NCBI GenBank assembly: GCA_026874595.1
Contig: CM049310.1
Span: forward strand, 1,614,001-1,678,000
Length of the DNA: 64,000 bases
Direction: 5' to 3'
Origin: Sipunculus nudus
Lineage: Eukaryota; Annelida; Sipuncula; Golfingiida; Sipunculidae
Part shown: positions 23,743 through 35,700 of the stretch, piece by piece
Numbering within the stretch: the first letter of the stretch is position 1
How the letters are laid out: every line of letters begins with the position of its first letter
The notes under the pieces: generated by a model
What the model saw: the letters and a program-made list of their open reading frames with translations, nothing else
Told to the model about the DNA's origin: nothing
The model's database searches: none
Position numbers and translations under genes: made by a program

Positions 23743-26700
23743 CTAACAAAACATTAAAATATAACATATATGAGAGATCTAATCTAAGAAAGTCTAAGTG
23801 GAAACAGTCTTAGTCTTATGTTTTAAACAATTTCCTGTTTACATTTAATTTGGATTCCTGACAAATTCTGACACTTGTAACATTTACATTATAGGCAATA
23901 TCTTTACTGAATTTGCAACTGTTTTCACTCAGAGGATTTCCTTATGGTTATATTTGAAACATGATAGTTAACATGCAGTATGTATGACCTGAGATCGTAT
24001 GAGGGAGCTCAAGATGTGCTTTAGGGACCTGTGAACAGTGATGGGTTCAAGATAGGTCCATGAACTGTTGGTGGCAGCATCTGTTAAATCAGGATGAAAA
24101 GCCATTATCAGCCTGCTGGACTTCTGGTTTAACATACAATACAACATTGATGATAAACTGTTAGGAATTAAAGTAAACCTCTGTAGGTCTGGTGATTTCC
24201 CATTTTTGCCTTGAAGGCTCTGGCTGGGTTCAAATTGGGGACTCTGCTTTTAAGTCCAAAACCAACCTCTAGGCTAAGTCCAACCCGATTATAAGGTCTA
24301 CCAAAACAAATGTACAGACTAGTATCAAGAGTTGTAACCATTACCTTTAGTTAGAGGTGCTGCCCCCTTGACCATGGAACACAGATGTTCTGCCAGGTTG
24401 GACACATGGGTGGAGACACACTGAGCTCGCTTGTAGTGACAGTAGTAATGATGTTCTGGCTTCTTATCCAAACTCTCCATGAGGGAGGTATCTAGCTCCA
24501 CCTGGTGTTAGAGAGTTAAATCACTTTATCTAATTGTGCACAGTTATCCAGCCAGTTATCCACAGTTATGTAGCCCAACCTATAGTCCGTTTCAGCTAAG
24601 TTGGCCGATGGGATGTGCAAGAATATCAACCTCAGCCCAATCACTGTCCCTTGGGAGCAATTAATGGCTGATAAGCATCACTCCTCTTATCTTGTGGATA
24701 TCCAAGTGGTGATGCATGTGTCAGAGGGATATAAAAGAGTTCCACTTACAGTCATACAAAATAAGGGTCAAGTCTGACATTTTCCCTTCACTTCTGAAAT
24801 GATTAACATGCTTAAATCAAATCTTCAATCTATAATCATATGGGTTAAACAAAATACATTGTTCCTATGAACACTTTTATTGCTGTTAAGTGGGTTATTA
24901 GCAATGACCCATGGACTGTCACAGCCCCAGTGGTCACTCCAGCCCTGAATAGCTACAGTATGGGGAGCATCTCAAACGCAGTTCTGATGGAGAACATGTC
25001 ATTATTCCATAATCACATAATCATTATTCCATTTATTGCAGTAATATTATATACTACTTTACTGGCCCCTAACATCTAACTCAGGTTTCTAATGACCTGT
25101 TCTTGATCAGTTTGTCTGATAACAAAGACAGTGATGACAGTGCATCTGACCTTGAGGAGTCTGAGGGATACATGCAGGAAATAGAGCCTGGGAATAAAGT
25201 GTAGAATATACAAGGTAATAACATTTACTTGCTAAATACTAAATTAATGCTCTTAAATTTGATTTTCTATATGAATCATTTCCCTTTAAAAATGAAATGG
25301 GTCCATATTTAATCTTTCACACAATTACAGAAACAAATTTACCATCTAGCTGTATTATGTAACCATTCCTGCATGCTGGTGTTACTAATTAAGCTATAGC
25401 ATGAGTTTGTGGTATACATCTGGTATATATGGCTGATATGAGATGGTCCCCCACCCCACGGATTCTGGATGCCCCCATGAGAGGACTGCTGTTATGTCAT
25501 GTAGGAACTACTTGCATCGGCCAACTTAGCTGAAACAGACTATAGTGGTGCTAAGGCATACTGTTAAGTTACGCAACCCCATCTGGTGGGCAAAAGTCAT
25601 GTTACAAATTTATGCAGACCCATCTAAGACAGATATCACATGTATCTCAAATTTCCAAGAACCGAGTTCTGCTGTAATGACATGGTTCTGCTGTAATGAC
25701 ATGGTTCTGCTGTAATGACCTGGTTCTGCTGTAATGACATGGTTCTGCTGTAATGACATGGTTCTGCTGTAATGACCTGGTTCTGCTGTAATGACATGGT
25801 TCTGCTGTAATGACATGGTTCTGCTGTAATGACATGGTTCTGCTGTAATGACATGGTTCTGCTGTAATGACATGGTTCTGCTGTAATGACCTGGTTCTGC
25901 TGTAATGACCTGGTTCTGGTGTAATGACATGGTTCTGCTGTAATGACATGGTTCTGCTGTAATGACCTGGTTCTGCTGTAATGACCTGGTTCTGGTGTAA
26001 TGACATGGTTCTGCTGTAATGACCTGAAACTTTAGGGGTAAACTGCAACAAATGAAACAACTTAAAGGTTACCAAAGTAACTCCCACATGCCTCTCAACA
26101 CAAGTCCAAAATATCACGTAAGTCACTGCAACATCAACCCCCCCCCCCCCTCTCCCAAGGTAGAAGATGGTGGAACAAGCCTCTTAAGAACAATAAAATA
26201 AGATTACAGTTGTTCTCATCTGTCATGCTATATTATTTCAAACTGGACTGGCTTACCTGTAACTGCTGACATTTTTCTAACAACACTTTCACTGATGATG
26301 TTGTCATTTCTAGGTTTGCTAAGAGGTCCTCTGTTGGCATCTGAAAAACACAACATTTTATAAGCAAACTATTAACTTATTATGGCTCAATCATTAGTTC
26401 CTTTCAAAATCATGATATTTATGTGTACCTAAAATTAACTGTGAAAATTGTAAATATACTTTATCAAGAAAGCAGGACATAGAAAGCATGATGATGAAAT
26501 GCAAATACCACTTGGTAACAAAATTGGTTAAGATTTTAGGTGAAATACTATTAAGGAATCTGCTCAAGTATATATTTGATGGGAAAAAGGGACATCTGGT
26601 GATACTATAGTATTTGAACTTGTATAACATAGTATAATACTGACAGTGACAAGATTTGCCGAGTTCGGATTTTTGGTTCTATTGAAAAAAAGTAAATATA

Positions 26701-29700
26701 GGCATGAATGGTCAGAATGAGTATAAAAGTGTTCAATATTTTGTGTGCGAGTCAGGTACCTGGTTGCTTGGCTGACAGTCATCCCTCAGTATCTGCGACT
26801 GGGTCTCTGCTTCCTCTACCGTCTTTAGGCCTGCCTGGACTGTCCTGTCAACTGACGTGTCACAGCCAGTGATGAAAGCCTGTCTCACGTCATGACCGAG
26901 CTGTTAAAACAAGATTAATCATTATTTATAACTTTAACTGAAGCCATTTTTATCACCTTATCACATAAATGACTGACCTGCCAAAATTAGGGTCAACTTA
27001 AAATATGTATATTATAAATGAAGGCTATGCCACTGCCCCTTTGTCACACAACTCCTGTCTCAGGCTCGCTGACCATGACTTGGAAAAGCAGGTTTTGTTC
27101 TTGAACTATTTGGAATGATACAAAGAATGTCTGAAATGAGTCATTTTCCATATTTTCATGTAAGTTTTGAGAAATGTATAGAGTAAGAAATTTTTTTATT
27201 ATTGCAATCACAATGCCATATGTCAGTAACTACAGACTATTCTACGAATAATTACTAAAATTCATCCCACAAGAAGCCAATGAATTAAAAGCTTTGTTCA
27301 CATAGATATGGCTACAGCTATTGCAACAATTATGAAACAAATAGTTATTATTTTGGTTATTATTTCAAGGATATCTGAAGATAAGTTTGAAGAAGATCGC
27401 ACACTGTAATAGCATGTCATGTAAAGACTTGCCAAAATGTCACCAGTTGCTAACTATAAACTGTGTGTGTGTCATTATCACTTACACGGTGGACTGTTGG
27501 GTCATCAACATCACTAAACGGTTCTCGTAGTGACAAAACATTTGTGTCCGTCGCCAGCGCTAATTCCCCACTTAGCCTGCATAGCATGAAGAGACTGTCC
27601 AGAGCCTTGGAGGCTGATTCTTGCACCATACTGTCAATGTTATTTTCACAGCCCTGAAAAAAATATCATACAAAGCATCCCTATAATTCACAGAAAGCCA
27701 GACATTTATTTACACTACTCATATAATTTGTATGAAATAATATTTAAAACTTATTTTCTAATTACATAGTTTTTTAATTTTGACAGCATATTTATTTTGA
27801 TATTATTATTTTTTTGCTTAAATTTTCCCAATACAAATATCAGATCTGCTGACATGAAGTGGCTCTCAGAAATGCAGCTCAGTTAAATGTGATCTAAAGA
27901 CATATAGTACAGCTCTCATAAATGAATATAAAAAATTCCAGAATAATTTGCTTCACCTAATTCAACATTAAACAGCAACCATAGCCAATTATCAAGTGGA
28001 TATATCATTTGGACATGAGACAAAATAAGCCATTTGGACAAATCAAGTTTGCTTATTCAATTTTTTTTTCTCAAGGTCCCAGACATTTTTATAACAAGAA
28101 ATTAGGAAACTCATTTTCGAGGTATTCCCTGAATCCCAGGATGTCTGTGAACCTTGTATGAGCCTGTAAATGTGTATAATCCACGCCAGACCTGCAAGAA
28201 CAGTAGTAGCTGACTTCCCAGCTTCTTTGCTGTGTTATTAATGCTGGTACTGAGGTCAGAGAGAGCTCCGGGCGTCGTTTCAATGAAGGCCGTCCATGAG
28301 GCACAATGCGACAGCACAAGCTCCATGCTAGTCATCAGCTTCAGTCCGTGCTTCTTGTTTTCTAGGCTGTTGGTGAATGCTGCAATTTATAGAAAGAAGT
28401 TCATTATTAGCCCAAATAGGTACTGTAAATCTTTCTTTTCATCAACACCATGCAGGGCTATGTTCAATATTCTAACATTATCATTGTAAACATAAAGATA
28501 CAGCATTATGCTACAGATGACTGTTTTATGGGCTCGTCTTAAAAACAGCTTAAACTATACAGAGGGCTCTGCCAAAGTATAAACTAAAATAAATTTATGG
28601 CTGTCAGATAAAATAACCCAAAGTTCTATGATTCTGGAAAACTTTTACAGAGGGTTTCAGGACTTTAAATATATGCCTTTCTTTATCACAATAGCAATTC
28701 TATAATTCTCCGAAAATAAATTATATGTCTATTATACTAAGAAAAATGTTTGGAAAGAAGGACACATTGAGAATGGATAATTTTGCAATCCACTAGACTA
28801 CAAAAAAGGCAAATAAAGAATAAAAATAGCCAAATTATAATGAATATATTATGTTAAATCATAAATCTTTTGACTGTAAGATGACGTTTTACATAAATAA
28901 CAATACTCATTGGTTGAAACTACATCTGTGACAGATTATTAAAATAGATGTATGTTGAAATACGCCTTCACATCTTGCAGGTTGGCACAAAAGTTGTGTT
29001 TTAAATCATATCTTGACATTGACAGATTCCCTGCCGGTAATTCCTTGTGGCTCACCTTTGTGTTTGTTCTTGACATTGAAAGATCCCCTGCAGGTAATTC
29101 CTTGTGACTCACCTTTGTGTTTGTTCTTGACATTGACAGATCCCCTGCCGGTAATTCCTTGTGGCTCACCTTTGTGTTTGTTCTTGACATTGACAGATCC
29201 CCTGCCGGTAATTCCTTGTGGCTCACCTTTGTGTTTGTTCTTGACATTGACAGATCCCCTGCCGGTAATTCCTTGTGGCTCACCTTTGTGTTTGTTCTTG
29301 ACATTGACAGATCCCCTGCCAGTAATTCCTTGTGGCTCACCTTTGTGTTTGTTCTTGACATTGACAGATTCCCTGCCGGTAATTCCTTGTGGCTCACCTT
29401 TGTGTTTGTTCTTGACATTGACAGATCCCCTGCCGGTAATTCCTTGTGGCTCACCTTTGTGTTTGTTCTTGACATTGACAGATCCCCTGCCCGTAATTCC
29501 TTGTAGCTCACCTTTGTGTTTGTTCTTGACACTGACAGATCCCCTGCCGGTAATTCCTTGTGGCTCACCTTTGTGTTTGTTCTTGACATTGACAGATCCC
29601 CTGCCGGTAATTCCTTGTGGCTCACCTTTGTGTTTGTTCTTGACATTGACAGATCCCCTGCCGGTAATTCCTTGTGGCTCACCTTTGTGTTTGTTCTTGA

Positions 29701-32700
29701 CATTGACAGATCCCCTGCCGGTAATTCCTTGTGGCTCACCTTTGTGTTTGTTCTTGACATTGACAGATCCTCTGCCAGTAATTCCTTGTGGCTCACCTTT
29801 GTGTTTGTTCTTGACATTGACAGATCCCCTGCCGGTAATTCCTTGTGGCTCACCTTTGTGTTTGTTCTTGACATTGAAAGATCCCCTGCCGGTAATTCCT
29901 TGTGGCTCACCTTTGTGTTTGTTCTTGACATTGACAGATCCCCTGCCGGTAATTCCTTGTGGCTCACCTTTGTGTTTGTTCTTGACATTGACAGATCCCC
30001 TGCCGGTAATTCCTTGTGGCTCATCTTTGTGTTTGTTCTTGACATTGACAGATTCCCTGCCGGTAATTCCTTGTGGCTCACCTTAGTGTTTGTTCTTGAC
30101 ATTGACAGATGCCCTGCCGGTAATTCCTTGTGGCTCACCTTTGTGTTTGTTCTTGACATTGACAGATCCCCTGCCGGTAATTCCTTGTGGCTCACCTATG
30201 TGTTTGTTCTTGACATTGACAGATCCCCTGCCGGTAATTCCTTGTGGTTCACCTTTGTGTTTGTTCTTGACATTGACAGATCCCCTGCCGGTAATTCCTT
30301 GTGGCTCACCTTTGTGTTTGTTCTTGACATTGACAGATCCCCTGCCGGTAATTCCTTGTGGCTCACCTTTGTGTTTGTTCTTGACATTGACAGATCCCCT
30401 GCCGGTAATTTCTTGTGACTCACCTTTGTGTTTGTTCTTGACACTGACAGATCCCCTGCCGGTAATTCCTTGTGGCTCACCTTTGTGTTTGTTCTTGACA
30501 CTGACAGATCCCCTGCCGGTAATTCCTTGTGGCTCACCTTTGTGTTTGTTCTTGACACTGACAGATCCCCTGCCGGTAATTCCTTGTGGCTCACCTTTGT
30601 GTTTGTTCTTGACATTGACAGATCCCCTGCCGGTAATTCCTTGTGGCTCACCTTTGTGTTTGTTCTTGACATTGACAGATCCCCTGCTGGTAATTCTTTG
30701 TGGCTCACCTTTGTGTTTGTTCTTGACACTGACAGATCCCCTGCCGGTAATTCCTTGTGGCTCACCTTTGTGTTTGTTCTTGACATTGACAGATCCCCTG
30801 CCGGTAATTCCTTGTGGCTCACCTTTGTGTTTGTTCTTGACATTGACAGATCCCCTGCCGGTAATTCCTTGTGGCTCACCTTTGTGTTTGTTCTTGACAT
30901 TGACAGATCCCCTGCCAGTAATTCCTTGTGGCTCACCTTTGTGTTTGTTCTTGACATTGACAGATTCCCTGCCGGTAATTCCTTGTGGCTCACCTTTGTG
31001 TTTGTTCTTGACATTGACAGATCCCCTGCCGGTAATTCCTTGTGGCTCACCTTTGTGTTTGTTCTTGACATTGACAGATCCCCTGCCCGTAATTCCTTGT
31101 GGCTCACCTTTGTGTTTGTTCTTGACACTGACAGATCCCCTGCCGGTAATTCCTTGTGGCTCACCTTTGTGTTTGTTCTTGACATTGACAGATCCCCTGC
31201 CGGTAATTCCTTGTGGCTCACCTTTGTGTTTGTTCTTGACATTGACAGATCCCCTGCCGGTAATTCCTTGTGGCTCACCTTTGTGTTTGTTCTTGACATT
31301 GACAGATCCCCTGCCGGTAATTCCTTGTGGCTCACCTTTGTGTTTGTTCTTGACATTGACAGATCCCCTGCCGGTAATTCCTTGTGGCTCACCTTTGTGT
31401 TTGTTCTTGACATTGACAGATCCTCTGCCAGTAATTCCTTGTGGCTCACCTTTGTGTTTGTTCTTGACATTGACAGATCCCCTGCCGGTAATTCCTTGTG
31501 GCTCACCTTTGTGTTTGTTCTTGACATTGAAAGATCCCCTGCCGGTAATTCCTTGTGGCTCACCTTTGTGTTTGTTCTTGACATTGACAGATCCCCTGCC
31601 GGTAATTCCTTGTGGCTCACCTTTGTGTTTGTTCTTGACATTGACAGATCCCCTGCCGGTAATTCCTTGTGCCTCATCTTTGTGTTTGTTCTTGACATTG
31701 ACAGATTCCCTGCCGGTAATTCCTTGTGGCTCACCTTAGTGTTTGTTCTTGACATTGACAGATGCCCTGCCGGTAATTCCTTGTGGCTCACCTTTGTGTT
31801 TGTTCTTGACATTGACAGATCCCCTGCCGGTAATTCCTTGTGGCTCACCTATGTGTTTGTTCTTGACATTGACAGATGCCCTGCCGGTAATTCCTTGTGG
31901 CTCACCTTTGTGTTTGTTCTTGACATTGACAGATCCCCTGCCGGTAATTCCTTGTGGCTCACCTTTGTGTTTGTTCTTGACATTGACAGATCCCCTGCCG
32001 GTAATTCCTTGTGGCTCACCTTTGTGTTTGTTCTTGACATTGACAGATCCCCTGCCGGTAATTTCTTGTGACTCACCTTTGTGTTTGTTCTTGACACTGA
32101 CAGATCCCCTGCCGGTAATTCCTTGTGGCTCACCTTTGTGTTTGTTCTTGACACTGACAGATCCCCTGCCGGTAATTCCTTGTGGCTCACCTTTGTGTTT
32201 GTTCTTGACACTGACAGATCCCCTGCCGGTAATTCCTTGTGGCTCACCTTTGTGTTTGTTCTTGACATTGACAGATCCCCTGCCGGTAATTCCTTGTGGC
32301 TCACCTTTGTGTTTGTTCTTGACATTGACAGATCCCCTGCTGGTAATTCTTTGTGGCTCACCTTTGTGTTTGTTCTTGACACTGACAGATCCCCTGCCGG
32401 TAATTCCTTGTGGCTCACCTTTGTGTTTGTTCTTGACATTGACAGATCCCCTGCCGGTAATTCCTTGTGACTCACCTTTGTGTTTGTTCTTGACATTGAC
32501 AGATCCCCTGCCGGTAATTCCTTGTGACTCACCTTTGTGTTTGTTCTTGTTGTCACACTGACATTCGTTAAATGCGTCCAGTAAGCTGGTGATGCTGTGT
32601 TTAATCATATCACAGTTGATCAGTACGCGGTCAGCCTGAGTGTGCTGAAGGGTGGGTCCTGTCAACAAAAAGTTGTGTTTAGTTGAACGTCTGTTCTATT

Positions 32701-35700
32701 CTTTCACACACATATTAGTTTCAAACATTCACACAGGCAGAGCGTAGATTCAAATAGCAGCAGTTTACTGGTCTGCATATATGTGTCTGATTATGTGGCA
32801 TGAAGTAACCAATTAAAGATATCATTAAGTGATACACTGTATTCTGAAATTTCAACAGGATATCTGGCCTGTCCTGCTATAACATCCCTGAAGAAACTGA
32901 AAGTTAGCCATCTTGTTGTGAGATATGTTTTATTTCACTATATTTAAGTTTGTGATACTTATGCATGAGTTTGCAATCTCACTTTCTCTGATTTTGTTAT
33001 ATTAGTAACACAATAGTATGCTATCGACCTGCTATCTCACCTTAATACATATCAATAAGTTTGCTATCTCACAGTCTCTAATTTTGTTATCTCCGTGATA
33101 CTTTCCCCTGAGTCTTATCATTCTGTTATCTCACCTTGATACCTATCCAGGGCTGCAGACATGGCATCTCTAAATAATGAGATAGCACCATTTTCCTCAG
33201 TGTCTTCCCTTTCCTCTGCAATACTGGGTGGTTTTGTAGAGGTACTCCCCGAGGTAGAACAACCTGCCAAATACAGAACAACAATAAATATACAAGATTT
33301 AGCCAAATACAGAACAACAATAAATATACAAGATTTAGCCAAATACAGAACAACAATAAATATACAAGATTTAAAATCCATGCAGTATATGATATACAGA
33401 TGGTACACAAAAATGCATTACTTTAGAAAGGTAACTACATGTTACTTTAGAAAAGGTTATAATTTAAGTCTAAGTACATTTTTCAAGATTCCTTAAGTGT
33501 GGGAGGAGATAAATGACAGGAAACTACTTTTACTGTGACACTTATGTCATGTCAGGTGTGAATGTGACTTTCAATGACAATAAGGCCGTCCACCAGGGGG
33601 TCCTGAGCAATGCTTTGATACTCTGTTATCCCGAACATAAATAGACTATGGTGCTTCTACTTGTCTGGTTATTCCAGTGACAAAGCAAGGGAGCTGGCAA
33701 CCATAGACTCTTGTTGCACATTTTTGACATTACATGTCAAGTTTCATGTCATGTAATTATCTCTCTGAAATAGAATAATTTTTCCCATCTATGTCAATGC
33801 AAATGTTTTTGCTATAGATAAGAATTACTATTTTTTTAATGCATTTACACATGCAGGGTACTTTTTTTAATTCATTTATACATGCAGGGTAAATCTTAGT
33901 GGAACAGTTGTGATTACAAAACTCTGCTTCACATGATAAATATAGCATTCTTCACTGGCAATATTCATATCAGTTTAGCTAGGTAATAGGACAAATTTAT
34001 GCCTTCAGGCATACGACTAGAAATTATAATTATGTTGGGTTTTTTTTATACTTGGTTTCACGTATTACATGTTTTAGTGATAGGGCCTATTTCTGCAACA
34101 GCAAGTCAATATAAAGCTGCTGTGATGTGTATAGCATGCAACAACCGCACCCTACCACATGCCCGACGAGTGGAAAGGCAGCCTTACACACACTGTGAAG
34201 GTTTAAGGCTACCAGGACCTCCACCATTTTAAACTTAAAGGATCCACCCCAGATATGTCTTGTGTGTAGCCTGTTTTTTAAATCACCCACCTGATCTGAG
34301 ACTCCTGTTCGATGTTGAGCTGGCTGAGTCATACGACAACCTCTTCAATGGACTTCCAAAACTGCTGAGACCTTTGACCCTGTGAAGAAAAACAATTCAT
34401 TACACATCTGTGACTCACTAAAGGAGCCATTTTTATCTTAAAACTTTCTCAAAGTTTCATAGCTTACTGAGCTATGCTCAGTTAAAGTTTCATAACTCAG
34501 TGAGAAACATTGGGCTAATAGGTAACACATGTAATCTTTCCCCTCTATTTCAATGCATTTTTTTTTTTACAAAATCCTGAGCATTCCTAAGATTACTAAA
34601 ACTGTGCCAGTTTGGATATTTATTAACTCTGTGAAGAGACATTGAAATCTGAATGATGAAAAAATGTCCAAAAGATGCTATAAAAGATTGTCTAATTTCA
34701 AACAAATGTACAGAGATTAGCAGTGATATAATTGACCTATCCATGAACTCTGTGTGACCTAAATTGCATGTTCATTCAATGAAACATCGTAAGCATTGGA
34801 CCAACGAGCAACCAAACAGGTGACTGTAAATACTGTAAAGCGTCAATCATCTGATAAAAACAAAATTTTCATAATTTGACAGACCTCTGCCACACAAAAC
34901 ATGTGTAGTTTGTACCAATGCTAATGTTGGCATGTTTTCAAGGATAGGTTTTATACCAAGGAGACAGTATAAAAAGTTCTAGATTAAAGGCTGCACGAGT
35001 CATTCCTCAGACTACCAAGTGAATAATAATGGCTTACCTGGCACGTAATTTCTAGGAGACAAATAATCCAAAATATGGCAAGACAGTTCACAACAACTGT
35101 GAAATAGTCATCAATACTGACAACAGAGAACAGTGATTCCAGTTGATGACGTCAGTCAATATGACATACGTCATTGACCTTTGTGATGTCACTGTCTCGT
35201 AAATAATACCATGGACATGGAAGACCTTCTGTGTACAAGTGTATTGGGATCTCATTATAATTATTAGGTTAAAAGGGGGAAGCATATGAGCTGTGGTGTA
35301 TAGGTCATTTAATTAGTGCATTTTACCACCCGAAAATTTATGGAAAATGTAACAAAACATTTGTTACTAAAATTACATATATGGACGAGCTTCATTAGGA
35401 TGTGATATCTAACAATACTCAGCAGCATGCTGGTAGTCATGATAAATCCTAGTGGAACCTCACGCAAATATAGTCATCAAAATCTGACCCCCCACAATGT
35501 TCAGATAAACAACATTCTACTGTGCATGTACTTACAGTTTGGGGGACAGACTCAGTCAGCTCTCTTATGTACTTACAGTTTGGGGGACAGACTCAGTCAG
35601 CTCTCTTATGTACTTACAGTTTGGGGGACAGACTCAGTCAGCTCTCTTATGTACTTACAGTTTGGGGGACAGACTCAGTCAGCTCTCTTATGTACTTACA

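Noticed and set aside
21590-26026. CRISPR-like arrays at the short-period repeats
   Set aside because: Units are directly contiguous with no variable spacers, and the DNA is eukaryotic.
25610-26126. Minus-strand frames encoding repeated HYSRTMSLQQN-type peptides
   Set aside because: Product of the 19-bp minisatellite; no splice or start context.
28364-28379. Alternative acceptor caacag for exon 11
   Set aside because: It would create a TAG immediately after joining to exon 10; the upstream aaattgcag keeps the frame.
28939-32668. Open frames of 300-550 residues on both strands across the 57-bp array
   Set aside because: The unit is 57 nt (a multiple of 3) and lacks stops in several frames on both strands, so long frames are automatic. 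Only the minus-strand frame continuous with exon 10 has any possible meaning.
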